This document shows, piece by piece, positions 1 to 7,537 of a stretch of DNA of 26,448 nt. Source of the stretch: Clostridium sp. UBA5530 (GTDB lineage Bacteria > Bacillota > Clostridia > Clostridiales > Clostridiaceae); contig DINW01000092.1 in NCBI GenBank assembly GCA_002423705.1, positions 64,726-91,173 of the forward strand. The letters run 5' to 3'. Numbering within the stretch: position 1 is the stretch's first letter; the number at the start of each line of letters is the position of its first letter. Below the pieces are notes generated by a model that was not told the origin of the DNA, did not search any database, and worked only from the letters and a program-made list of their open reading frames with translations. The position numbers were made by a program, and so were the translations under genes.

Positions 1-18
1 AACAGCAGATAGGCATTA
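1..18 (+). repeat. Truncated 3' end of the dispersed hairpin element
   Basis: The first 18 bases match the 3' end of the full element at 4241-4314 at 14 of 18 positions (core CAGCAG-TAG-CAT). The rest of the copy would lie before the window. The match is short, so this copy is less certain than the other three. Confidence 0.5.
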
Positions 19-135
19 AGTAAGTTTGTTTTACCTATGTATTATTTAGGGATAATAAATAAGTATGACAATAAAGTTTTGGTTTATTTTTACCTAACTT
101 TATTTCAATAATAAAAAAAGAAAGAAGGTTTTAAA

Positions 136-813
136 ATGGATGCATTTATTGCAACTATTCTACCTTGGGCAGGACAATACCCGCCAAGAGGATGGATGTT
201 TTGCATGGGACAGGAGTTAGCTATTAATCAGTATCAAGCTGTATATGCAGTTATTGGTACACAGTATGGGGGAAACGGGACTACAACTTTTAAGCTACCT
301 GACTTAAGAGGAAGATTTCCAATTGGTGCAGGGACAAATCCAACAACAAATATAAATTGGATTACTGGTACAAAACATGATACTAATATGAAAGCATATA
401 TTGGAGTTAATAACATTCCACCTCATGCTCATACAATCAGTAATAAGGTGACAGGTCCAGACAATGGAACTCCAATGGCATTGAGTTTAGATATTGGCAT
501 ACCCGTTAATACAGACACTCCAAATTCAACAGTTACAAATACACCTACAAGCAACAATTGTACACTTGGGGTAGCTAAGACGGCACCACCTCAAAACATG
601 ACAGTTAATATGTATACTACTAATTTACCATCACCAAATGCAACACTTAAGCCGTTCACTGTAAGCAAGAATGTAAATATACCTACACCAGCTATAACAG
701 TGGACTCCACTTGCGGGACAACTGGTAATGGACAAGCTGTTGATATTCAGCCTCCAACACTTTGTATTAATTTCATAATATGCCTGGAAGGATTATTTCC
801 GTCAAGGGATTAA
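136..813 (+). CDS. Tail-collar-domain protein (microcystin-dependent protein-like)
   Basis: This 225-residue protein starts with a recognisable phage Tail Collar domain at about residues 6-62, with the hallmarks LPWAGQYPPRGW, a CMGQ segment, and FKLPDLRGRFPIGAG. The remainder is rich in Thr, Asn and Pro with a PPHAHT segment, and ends in QPPTLCINFIICLEG, the usual C-terminal pattern of the family. The start is supported by AAGAAGG seven bases upstream. Family members are phage tail-fibre parts or stand-alone bacterial proteins related to MdpB. No other phage structural genes are next to it, so a stand-alone surface or secreted role is more likely than a prophage. There is no classical signal peptide. 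The next gene, a surface protein, begins 27 bases downstream, so the two may be co-transcribed. The function is unknown. Confidence 0.85.
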   Translation: MDAFIATILPWAGQYPPRGWMFCMGQELAINQYQAVYAVIGTQYGGNGTTTFKLPDLRGRFPIGAGTNPTTNINWITGTKHDTNMKAYIGVNNIPPHAHTISNKVTGPDNGTPMALSLDIGIPVNTDTPNSTVTNTPTSNNCTLGVAKTAPPQNMTVNMYTTNLPSPNATLKPFTVSKNVNIPTPAITVDSTCGTTGNGQAVDIQPPTLCINFIICLEGLFPSRD

Positions 814-840
814 AGTTCAACTTTGATGGAGGAAAGTTTT

Positions 841-1935
841 ATGAAAAAATTAGTAAAAAAGATACTCCCCAAAATTCTAATTTTAACTTTAATTATTAAT
901 GGATTTTTTTTGCTTAAAATTCCTAAGTCAGCATGTGCAGTAACAACCAATACTATTAGTATTAATTCAGATCCTTTTGGAGGAAGCTACCGTACTTCAC
1001 CTTATGATGTTGACACATCAGATTTTGGGAAAATAACCTTTAAAGGAACTGATGATGGGTTAACTACAAGATTTGAATATCTTTCATGGATGAAGGGCCA
1101 AGGTATGGCTTATGGAGAATATTATACTGGAAATCAGGATTATAAAGGATTAACATTGAGTGCTGATAGTTCAGATGCTTCAACTGGAATTTGGATGGTT
1201 TTTGGAACAAAGGATAGAAGTAAAAAGTTTTCATTTAAATCCTTTGATATTGGTGAGTTTTATTGTATGTTTAACAAAATGGAGGTTATTGGATTTAATG
1301 ATGGAGTTCAAGTTGCTTCTCAATCTGTAACATTTAATTCAGGAACACCAACAAATCAAAGAATAAGTATGTCTAGTGAATTTGGTAATGTAGATGAAAT
1401 AAGAATGCGTCAAAGGACAGAGGGTCAATTTGATTCGGGTTTTCCAGGATTCGAAGGTATTGTAGTTAATAATTTTGAATTAAGTGATGCTGTTGTACCA
1501 AAAGTAGAATTTAGTAACGCAAGCTGCAATGTGTCAGAGGGTGTTGGAAATGCAGTATTGAGTATAAGTAGAACTGGTGACATTACAAAGGCAGTTACAG
1601 TAGATTATTCCACCATTGATGGAACAGCTAAGAAAAGTATAGATTATACTGAAACTTCAGGTACCTTGACATTTGGAGTTAACGAAACTAGCAAAACTAT
1701 TACCATACCAATAATAGATAATACAACTTACAATGGAGACAGAACATTTCAAGTAGTGTTAAGCAATCCATTTGGAGGAGCAGTTATTGGAGTTAATGGA
1801 ACTAATACAGTCACTATTAAGGATAATGAATATTTACTAAGTTATACAGCAGGTTCCAATGGAAGCATCACTGGGACAACTATCTCAAACAGTGTCATAT
1901 GGTTCAAATGGAACAGAAGTAACAGCAGTGCCTGA
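841..1935 (+). CDS. N-terminal fragment of the frameshifted surface protein
   Basis: As the sequence stands, translation from 841 gives 364 residues. They contain the signal peptide, the unassigned N-terminal domain, the Calx-beta domain and the beginning of repeat 1, followed by an out-of-frame tail ending at a stop at 1933-1935. This product would be secreted without a wall anchor. Confidence 0.6.
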   Translation: MKKLVKKILPKILILTLIINGFFLLKIPKSACAVTTNTISINSDPFGGSYRTSPYDVDTSDFGKITFKGTDDGLTTRFEYLSWMKGQGMAYGEYYTGNQDYKGLTLSADSSDASTGIWMVFGTKDRSKKFSFKSFDIGEFYCMFNKMEVIGFNDGVQVASQSVTFNSGTPTNQRISMSSEFGNVDEIRMRQRTEGQFDSGFPGFEGIVVNNFELSDAVVPKVEFSNASCNVSEGVGNAVLSISRTGDITKAVTVDYSTIDGTAKKSIDYTETSGTLTFGVNETSKTITIPIIDNTTYNGDRTFQVVLSNPFGGAVIGVNGTNTVTIKDNEYLLSYTAGSNGSITGTTISNSVIWFKWNRSNSSA

Positions 1936-2466
1936 CAAAGGATATCATTTTGTAAGTTGGAGCGATGGAGTGATCACCGCCACTAGAAAAGATGTTAATG
2001 TAACAGGGAATATAAATGTAACAGCAAATTTTGCAATAAATGAATATACCCTAAGTTATATAGCAGGAGCCAATGGAAGTGTCACTGGGACAACTTCCCA
2101 AACAGTATCATATGGATCAAATGGAACAGAAGTAACAGCAGTGCCTGACAAAGGCTATCATTTCGTAAGCTGGAGTGATGGAGTGACCACTCCTGCGAGG
2201 ACAGATGCTAATATAACAGGAAATATAAGTGTAACAGCAAATTTTGCAATAAATGAATATACCCTAAGTTATATAGCAGGGGCCAATGGAAGTGTCACTG
2301 GGACAACTTCCCAAACAGTATCATATGGATCAAATGGAACGGAAGTAACAGCAGTACCTGACAAAGGCTATCATTTCGTAGGCTGGAGTGATGGAGTGAC
2401 CACCGCCACTAGGAAAGATATTAATATAACAGGGAATATAAATGTAACAGCAAATTTTAAAATTAA
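1827..2466 (+). repeat. Three near-identical 213-bp tandem coding repeats
   Basis: The motif beginning TGAATAT recurs at 1827, 2041 and 2254, giving unit lengths of 214 and 213 bp. The odd length of the first unit is the frameshift. Units 2 and 3 differ at only a few positions. Each encodes a 71-residue InlB-B-like repeat with the core YGSNGTEVTAVPDKGYHFV and W-S-D-G. This similarity allows recombination or slippage to change copy number. Confidence 0.9.
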
Positions 2467-3298
2467 TAGTTATATAGTAACTTTTAAAGATTTTAATGGT
2501 GAAATAATTGGGGTATCGCAGGTAGTCAACTATGGGGGTAAAGCAATTGCACCATCAAGTCCAATAAGAATAGGATATATTTTTAAAGGTTGGGATAAAT
2601 CCTTTGATTATGTAACAGAAGATTTGATTGTTACAGCAATATATGAAAGTGGGAACACATATACATTTTCATTTGATACAGGTAGTCCAAATGAGGTCAA
2701 GATAGAAATTGATTATTTAAAGAGTGGTGACAACACCATGATAATTAGTAATGATGTTGTTGTACTATCAATACCAGCAAGTGCAATTGATATAAGTGGA
2801 TTGACGGAAAGAGGATATATAAAGATATTAAAAACAATTACCAATAATGGGTTCAAGAATTTTCCTGGTGGAATGAGGGCAGTTAGCAAAGGCATAAATT
2901 TAAGTATCCAGCTGTTTGATAATAATAATTTAATTAAAGGTATCCATCAATTTGCAAACAATCAAAAGGTTAAATTAACAATAAAGCTTAACCCTAATGA
3001 TATGAAAGGAATAGACACTAGTAAGCTAGTAATACTTTATTACAATGAAGACAATGAACAATGGGAAGAAATGGATGGCAGATTCGACGATGCTACAATG
3101 AGCTATATTTTATACACATCTCATTTTTCAACTTTCGTTGTTGCACAAAGAATTTCAACGGAAAATGTATTGCCTCAAACTGGGACAATGTATAATTTTA
3201 GTTGGGCAGTTTATTTTGGGGGTACATTACTTGTATTAGGGTCAATTCTACTACTAAGTAATAATAAAAGAAAAGTACATGGCAAGAATACTATTTGA
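1859..3298 (+). CDS. C-terminal fragment of the frameshifted surface protein
   Basis: This open frame carries the repeats, the C-terminal domain and the LPQTG anchor. The ATG at 1859 lies inside a repeat, is out of frame with the true repeat sequence there, and has no ribosome binding site, so it is probably not a real start. Without a signal peptide the fragment could not reach the wall. Confidence 0.5.
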   Translation: MEASLGQLSQTVSYGSNGTEVTAVPDKGYHFVSWSDGVITATRKDVNVTGNINVTANFAINEYTLSYIAGANGSVTGTTSQTVSYGSNGTEVTAVPDKGYHFVSWSDGVTTPARTDANITGNISVTANFAINEYTLSYIAGANGSVTGTTSQTVSYGSNGTEVTAVPDKGYHFVGWSDGVTTATRKDINITGNINVTANFKINSYIVTFKDFNGEIIGVSQVVNYGGKAIAPSSPIRIGYIFKGWDKSFDYVTEDLIVTAIYESGNTYTFSFDTGSPNEVKIEIDYLKSGDNTMIISNDVVVLSIPASAIDISGLTERGYIKILKTITNNGFKNFPGGMRAVSKGINLSIQLFDNNNLIKGIHQFANNQKVKLTIKLNPNDMKGIDTSKLVILYYNEDNEQWEEMDGRFDDATMSYILYTSHFSTFVVAQRISTENVLPQTGTMYNFSWAVYFGGTLLVLGSILLLSNNKRKVHGKNTI

Positions 3299-3360
3299 TT
3301 TAATAATAGAAAAATGTGGTAATGTCATATCCTATTCTAATGACTAATAAAAGAAAATGT

Positions 3361-3391
3361 CCACCTAGATTTTAGTTCTAGGTGGATTTTT
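3361..3391 (+). terminator. Rho-independent terminator after the surface-protein gene
   Basis: A perfect 9-bp stem, CCACCTAGA with TCTAGGTGG, and a 7-base loop are followed by ATTTTT. The gene on the other strand (pcp) ends four bases beyond it, so the hairpin may serve both convergent genes. Confidence 0.85.
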
Positions 3392-3394
3392 AAA

Positions 3395-4039
3395 TTAACA
3401 GATAGAGCCACCTGTTATGTTTAGGTCAGTATCATTTTCAACAACTGCTTTAATGCAACATTCTAAACCTTTAGTTATATCATCAAGGTTCATAGCAGGG
3501 GTATTTTTTTTGTCTAGAACTTGAGATGGTATAAAAGGCACATGTATGAATCCACCTTTCATAGTTGGGTACTTTTTATCTATAAGGTAAAGAACTCCAT
3601 ACATTAGATGATTACATACATAGGTTCCAGCTGTAGTAGAAAGACTTGCAGGGATACCATTGTCCTTCATTTCTTTAACCATGGCCTTAACTGGAAGATT
3701 AGTAAAGTATGCAGTATCTCCATCCTCAAAGATTTTTTCATCTACAGGGGAATTACCATCATTATCTTTTATTCTAGCGTCGCTTAAATTTATAGCAACT
3801 CTTTCAGGAGTGATGTCGAATCTTCCACCAGCCTGACCTACGCAGATTACTACGTCAGGTTTATTAGCCTCTATAGCCTCTTCAAGTTTCTTAATTGACT
3901 TGCCGAAAACTGTTGGAATTTCTACTTTAATAACTTCAGCTCCAGCAACATTATCACTAATTTTTTTTACTGCTTCTAAGGCTGGATTTACTTTTTCACC
4001 GCCAAAAGGATCGAATCCTGTTATTAATACTTTTTTCAT
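3395..4039 (-). CDS. pcp: Pyrrolidone-carboxylate peptidase (pyroglutamyl peptidase I)
   Basis: Cytoplasmic cysteine peptidase (family C15) that removes N-terminal pyroglutamate from peptides. The 214-residue length is typical. The N-terminus reads [11 protein letters not shown], a family signature. The catalytic triad is visible as E79 in [10 protein letters not shown]142 in [11 protein letters not shown] and H166 in GFIHVPF, spaced as in characterised Pcp enzymes. The start is backed by AGAGGTGG seven bases upstream on the minus strand. The gene stands alone, convergent with the surface-protein gene. It fits functionally with the peptidase genes that begin 325 bp away on the other strand, but it is transcribed separately from them. 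Confidence 0.96.
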   Translation of the reverse strand: MKKVLITGFDPFGGEKVNPALEAVKKISDNVAGAEVIKVEIPTVFGKSIKKLEEAIEANKPDVVICVGQAGGRFDITPERVAINLSDARIKDNDGNSPVDEKIFEDGDTAYFTNLPVKAMVKEMKDNGIPASLSTTAGTYVCNHLMYGVLYLIDKKYPTMKGGFIHVPFIPSQVLDKKNTPAMNLDDITKGLECCIKAVVENDTDLNITGGSIC

Positions 4040-4202
4040 AATACCACCTCTTTATTTTTTGTTTAATTATATCATAGTTTTATGAAAAATTCATTAACAG
4101 AGATAACACAGACTCTAAAAGAAAAAAACAGTATTGGAACACTTTAAATTTAAGAAGGAATTTTCTTAACAATGTTGAAGAATATCAAGTGAAACTTAGT
4201 TT

Positions 4203-4226
4203 CAGGTAGAGTTTGGACTCCACCTG
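4203..4226 (+). repeat. Hairpin CAGGTAGAGT / ACTCCACCTG next to the dispersed element
   Basis: A 10-bp stem with a single mismatch closes a TTGG loop. It has no T-run on either side, so it is not a classical terminator. It lies 14 bases upstream of the 74-nt element and could be part of a longer repeat or structured RNA. Confidence 0.7.
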
Positions 4227-4240
4227 AATGCTAGTTGAAC

Positions 4241-4314
4241 TTATCTAGGGGCGTAGCTGCTGTTATCTCCAAACTAAAGAGGGCGGAGTGTTACAGCAGG
4301 TAGACATCAGATTA
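4241..4314 (+). repeat. Dispersed hairpin element, full copy 1
   Basis: This 74-nt sequence matches the reverse complement of 7452-7525 at 60 of 74 positions without gaps. It also matches the truncated copies at the two window ends. The conserved parts are the outer arms, CGTAGCTGC and TTACAGCAGGTAG-CATCAGATTA; the loop varies. CTGCTGT (4258-4264) pairs with ACAGCAG (4293-4299), and CTCC with GGAG inside it. It lies about 30 bases upstream of the ribosome binding site of the first M42 gene. It contains no gene. It could be a small non-autonomous repeat or a structured RNA. Confidence 0.8.
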
Positions 4315-4364
4315 ATTAAAGGAAAAGTTTTAAGTTTAATATATGTAGAAAGGGAGGAACGTAA

Positions 4365-5405
4365 ATGGATGAGAAAATAGCATTAAAAGAACTCTGTGAG
4401 GCACATGGGCCTAGTGGCAGAGAAAACATGATACATCCTTTATTGAAAAAATATTTTGAATGTTATGGAGAAACTTGGAGTGATAATATAAATAATCTGT
4501 ATACATTAAAAAAGGGTAAAGGAAATAATACTTTAATGATAATGGCCCATAGTGATGAGGTATTTTTAATGGTTACAGAGATATCAGATAAAGGCTTTTT
4601 AAAGATAAAAGCAAAGGGCATAGATCCTAAAACCCTAGTATCTCAAGAGGTAATAGTTCATGGTAAAAAAGCAATTAAAGGAGTTATAGGTATAAAGCCA
4701 CCTCACCTTATGACAGATGAGGAAAGAGCAAAAGCGGTAGCTATAGAAGATCTATTGGTAGATACAGGATATTCAAGGGAAACTTTAGAAACCCTAGTGG
4801 AAGTTGGAGATTTTATAACTTTAAGCAGAACCTCAAAAGAGCTTTTAAACAACAATATAGCTTGCAAATGTGCTGATGACAGAGCTGGAATAGTGGCAAT
4901 GTTATCCTGTGCCAAAGCTCTAGATAAGGTGGAACATGATATGGATGTTTATTTTGTATGTGATGTACAAGAGGAAATGGGCCTAAGAGGTTCAAGGGCA
5001 GGGGCCCATAATGTGAATCCTACAATAGCTATAGCCATAGATACCACTTTTGATAATGGACCTTTAGGAGATGAACATAGAGAGACTTATATAGGAAAGG
5101 GACCATCTATATGTATAGGGCCTAATGTACATCCTAAGGTTAGAAAGAAAATAATAGAAATAGGAAAGAAATATGACATACCCTTCCAGCTTGAAGTAGA
5201 GCCGGGAAATACAGGAACAGATGCTTGGGCCATACAAACCACAAAGGAAGGAATTCCAACACTACTTATATCCATACCAATTAGATATATGCATACATCT
5301 GTAGAAGTGGTTAATGTTGATGATATAAAGAACACAGGAAAGCTCATGGCTAAATTCATAGAAGAAATAAAGGATGAGGAATTGGAGGGACTTTTATGCT
5401 TTTAG
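4365..5405 (+). CDS. M42 family metallopeptidase (tetrahedral aminopeptidase type), first paralogue
   Basis: Cytoplasmic zinc/cobalt aminopeptidase of family M42 (also annotated as glutamyl aminopeptidase or endoglucanase M), which normally forms a 12-subunit hollow tetrahedron trimming peptides from the N-terminus. All expected ligands and catalytic residues are present: H62 and D64 in MAHSDEV, D171/D172 in CADDRAG, E203/E204 in VQEEMG, an Asp in AIAIDTT, and H310 in PIRYMHTS. The length of 346 residues is normal. GGGAGG eight bases upstream supports the start. The last 10 bases overlap the next M42 gene, which shows a translationally coupled operon. The substrate preference cannot be read from the sequence. 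Confidence 0.93.
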   Translation: MDEKIALKELCEAHGPSGRENMIHPLLKKYFECYGETWSDNINNLYTLKKGKGNNTLMIMAHSDEVFLMVTEISDKGFLKIKAKGIDPKTLVSQEVIVHGKKAIKGVIGIKPPHLMTDEERAKAVAIEDLLVDTGYSRETLETLVEVGDFITLSRTSKELLNNNIACKCADDRAGIVAMLSCAKALDKVEHDMDVYFVCDVQEEMGLRGSRAGAHNVNPTIAIAIDTTFDNGPLGDEHRETYIGKGPSICIGPNVHPKVRKKIIEIGKKYDIPFQLEVEPGNTGTDAWAIQTTKEGIPTLLISIPIRYMHTSVEVVNVDDIKNTGKLMAKFIEEIKDEELEGLLCF

Positions 5406-6394
5406 AAAAACTATGTAACAGTTCTGGTCCTTCAGGGTTTGAGGGAGATGTAAGAAAGATTATAATAGAGGAAGTAAAACCCTTTGTAGATGAAATAAAG
5501 GTTGATAAAATGGGCAATGTAATTGTCCATAAAAAGGGCAATGGTAAAAAAGTAGTAGTAGATGCACATATGGATGAGGTTGGGTTTATAATCACTGGGT
5601 TCAATAAAGACGGCACCTTAAGATTTGCACCTATAGGAGGAATCAATGGAAAAGTAATACCTGCTAAGGTGGTACTAATAGGAGATAAAAAATTACCAGG
5701 TGTTATAGGACTAAAACCAATACATCTTCAATCTAAAAGTGAAAGAACCAAGGCAATTTCATATAATGATTGTTCAATAGACATTGGAGCTAAGGATGAA
5801 GCAGAGGCAAGAGCTAATGTGGACCTTGGAGAATATGTGGTCTTTGATATAACTATGGAGGATTTTGGAGAGGGGCTTATAAAAGGAAAAGCCTTTGATG
5901 ATAGAATGGGTTGCTATATGCTAATAGAATTACTAAAGGAACAATATGATTGCGATTTGTATGGAACTTTTACAGTACAAGAGGAAATAGGGGATAGAGG
6001 AGCTTATGTATCGGCTTATAATGTAATGGCAGATATAGGTATAGCCCTAGAGGGAACTATATGTGCAGACATGCCATCAGTACCAATTCACCTAAGTGCT
6101 ACTCAGGTAGGAAAGGGAGCAGCTATATCAATAATGGACAAGACTAGTATTTTTAATGATGATATTGCTAGGGCTATAATAGCTGTGGCAGAGGAAGAAA
6201 ACATACCATGTCAAAGAAGAAGAGCTATAGCAGGTAGCAATGATGCAGGGGCTATAATAATGGCTGGACAAGGAGCTAAGGTGGCTACACTATCTATTCC
6301 ATGTAGGTATATTCATTCATCAATATCTGTAGCATCAAAGAGTGATATAGAGAACTCAATAAAATTATTGAAAGCTTATTTAAAAGGAATTTAA
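5396..6394 (+). CDS. M42 family metallopeptidase, second paralogue
   Basis: Second intact M42 aminopeptidase, 332 residues. Ligands and catalytic residues are complete: H58 and D60 in DAHMDEVG, D168/D169 in KAFDDRMG, E196/E197 in VQEEIGDRGA, a Glu in IALEGT, and H307 in PCRYIHSS. A GGAGGGA site lies inside the end of the upstream gene, and the ATG overlaps that gene by 10 bases. The next gene starts 28 bases after the stop. The protein is clearly related to, but not a recent duplicate of, its neighbours, so the trio is an old set of paralogues that may assemble into mixed particles (inference). Confidence 0.93.
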   Translation: MLLEKLCNSSGPSGFEGDVRKIIIEEVKPFVDEIKVDKMGNVIVHKKGNGKKVVVDAHMDEVGFIITGFNKDGTLRFAPIGGINGKVIPAKVVLIGDKKLPGVIGLKPIHLQSKSERTKAISYNDCSIDIGAKDEAEARANVDLGEYVVFDITMEDFGEGLIKGKAFDDRMGCYMLIELLKEQYDCDLYGTFTVQEEIGDRGAYVSAYNVMADIGIALEGTICADMPSVPIHLSATQVGKGAAISIMDKTSIFNDDIARAIIAVAEEENIPCQRRRAIAGSNDAGAIIMAGQGAKVATLSIPCRYIHSSISVASKSDIENSIKLLKAYLKGI

Positions 6395-6422
6395 TAGGAT
6401 TAGAAGTAAGGAGGAATTCATA

Positions 6423-7397
6423 ATGAACTCATTATTAAATAAAATTACACAAACCTTTGGGGTAAGTGGACGTGAGGACAAAGTTAGAGAAGTTATAGAA
6501 GAAAAGATTAAAGGACTAGGGTTGAATCCAGTTACTGATAATATGGGAAATGTGGTAGTAAATATTTCACAAGGCAAAACCAAGGAGAAATATTTGGTTT
6601 CTGCTAACATGGATACTATAGGAGTCATAGTAACTTTTATAGAGGATAATGGATTTTTGAGGGTAGGATCTCTTGGAGACTTGGAGGCTTATAAGGTAGC
6701 TAATAGACTAGTAGTGTTTCAAAATGGAGTAGTCGGAAGATGTTGTCTAGCTAAGAGAGAAGGAACTGTGGATGACATGTATATAGATATTGGAGCTACT
6801 TCAAGGGAAAGCGCTTTAACTTTAGTTAGAGAAGGTGATACTGCAGCATTTAAGGGAGAGAGCAGCTTCCAAGGGAAGATGATCATAGGGCCTAATTTGA
6901 GCAACAGAATAGGAGCCTGCATCATATTAAAAGCCTTAGAAAATTTAGTTAAAAAGAAGACCTTAGACAAGGTAAATAAAGATATGACCATAGCATTTAC
7001 AACCCAAAAAAATCTAAGTCACAGAGGAGCAAGGGTGTTAACTCATACAGTTGCTCCAGACAAGGTGCTTGTTCTAGATGTGGAGGAAGCAGGAGATACA
7101 ATAGAGGGAAAAGGACCATTGAAATTAGGCAAAGGCTTAGGATTAAAAGTTATGGATGGCAATCTAATCTTACATCATGAGATGAAGGAGGAACTGAAGG
7201 CTATATCCAACAATGAACTTATAAACATTGTAAGCGACAAACCAACAGATGGGGGAATCCTTCAAAAGGAAGGAAAGGGAGCTAAGGTTGGAGTTGTAGC
7301 TGTTCCATGTAGATATACCCATACTAGTGAAGAGGTTATGTCTATGGAGGATATAGAACAAGGTGTTCAATTACTTGAAAAATATTTACTTGCTTAA
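6423..7397 (+). CDS. Degenerate M42-family protein with lost metal ligands (probable pseudo-enzyme)
   Basis: The 324-residue protein aligns over its full length with M42 peptidases (SGREDKVR, DNMGNVVV, the GxVG segment, CRYTHTSEEV), but the active site is dismantled. The first His ligand is N62 in SANMDTIG. The Asp pair of the AFDDR motif is S160/N161 in NLSNRIG. The catalytic and ligand Glu pair of QEE is K196/N197 in TQKNLSHRGA. Only D64, D219 and H300 of the site remain. The frame is open and AAGGAGG precedes the ATG, so the gene is under coding selection rather than decaying. A structural or regulatory partner of the two active paralogues is the simplest reading; a different, metal-independent role is possible. 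Confidence 0.88.
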   Translation: MNSLLNKITQTFGVSGREDKVREVIEEKIKGLGLNPVTDNMGNVVVNISQGKTKEKYLVSANMDTIGVIVTFIEDNGFLRVGSLGDLEAYKVANRLVVFQNGVVGRCCLAKREGTVDDMYIDIGATSRESALTLVREGDTAAFKGESSFQGKMIIGPNLSNRIGACIILKALENLVKKKTLDKVNKDMTIAFTTQKNLSHRGARVLTHTVAPDKVLVLDVEEAGDTIEGKGPLKLGKGLGLKVMDGNLILHHEMKEELKAISNNELINIVSDKPTDGGILQKEGKGAKVGVVAVPCRYTHTSEEVMSMEDIEQGVQLLEKYLLA

Positions 7398-7415
7398 TTA
7401 AGAATTAAAAATTTA

Positions 7416-7452
7416 ATGGGCTACTCTAAGATTGTTGAGTAGCTCATTTTTT
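7416..7452 (+). terminator. Rho-independent terminator ending the M42 operon
   Basis: An 11-bp stem (ATGGGCTACTC with GAGTAGCTCAT, one G-T pair) and a 10-base loop run into T(5). It lies 19 bases after the stop of the third M42 gene. Confidence 0.88.
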
Positions 7453-7525
7453 AATCTGATGCCTACCTGCTGTAACCCACCATGCTGTTTGGTGTGGAGG
7501 TAACGGCAGCTACGGTCCTACATAA
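7452..7525 (-). repeat. Dispersed hairpin element, full copy 2 (inverted)
   Basis: Reverse-oriented copy of the 4241-4314 element, with 14 differences over 74 bases, mostly in the loop. It begins right after the M42 terminator, and its far end touches the AAGGAGG of the PucR gene. Copies 1 and 2 thus bracket the three M42 genes as inverted repeats. The opposite orientation relative to the downstream gene argues against a simple riboswitch-type leader. Confidence 0.82.
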
Positions 7526-7537
7526 GGAGGAAAAAAT

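Larger units (their letters stand above)
841..3298 (+). pseudogene. Sortase-anchored Calx-beta / InlB-repeat surface protein, split by a 1-nt frameshift
   Basis: Two reading frames form one gene. Removing one base at about 1881-1886 gives an uninterrupted 818-residue protein. Order of parts: signal peptide (residues 1-32, lysine-rich start then a hydrophobic core); an unassigned globular region to about 219; a Calx-beta domain (about 220-330); three 71-residue InlB B-like repeats; a fourth divergent InlB-type repeat; a C-terminal beta-rich domain; LPQTG at 3170-3184; a hydrophobic segment and a KRK tail. Such proteins are exported by Sec and covalently attached to peptidoglycan by sortase. 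TGGAGG eight bases upstream fixes the start at 841 rather than 823. Copy 1 of the repeat has ACAACTATCTCAAAC where copies 2 and 3 have ACAACTTCCCAAAC, so the extra base is visible directly. No other stop interrupts either half, so the lesion is recent, a reversible switch, or a sequencing error. Confidence 0.85.
4040..4364. other. 325-bp intergenic region between pcp and the M42 genes
   Basis: This divergent intergenic region must hold the promoters of pcp (minus) and the M42 operon (plus). A TATAAT-like -10 for pcp is visible just upstream of its start, but without a convincing -35. It also holds a small inverted repeat TTAAGAA/TTCTTAA (4150-4169), a strong hairpin (4203-4226) and a full copy of the dispersed element (4241-4314). 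No gene was found. Confidence 0.7.

Noticed and set aside
136..813. Prophage
   Set aside because: A single collar-domain gene without capsid, portal, lysis or integrase genes is not enough.
1827..2466. CRISPR or non-coding tandem array
   Set aside because: The unit is 213 bp, in frame, and encodes an InlB-like protein repeat.
4241..4364. Riboswitch or leader RNA controlling the M42 operon
   Set aside because: The same element occurs inverted before the PucR gene and at the window end, so its orientation does not follow the genes. No known riboswitch consensus was recognised.
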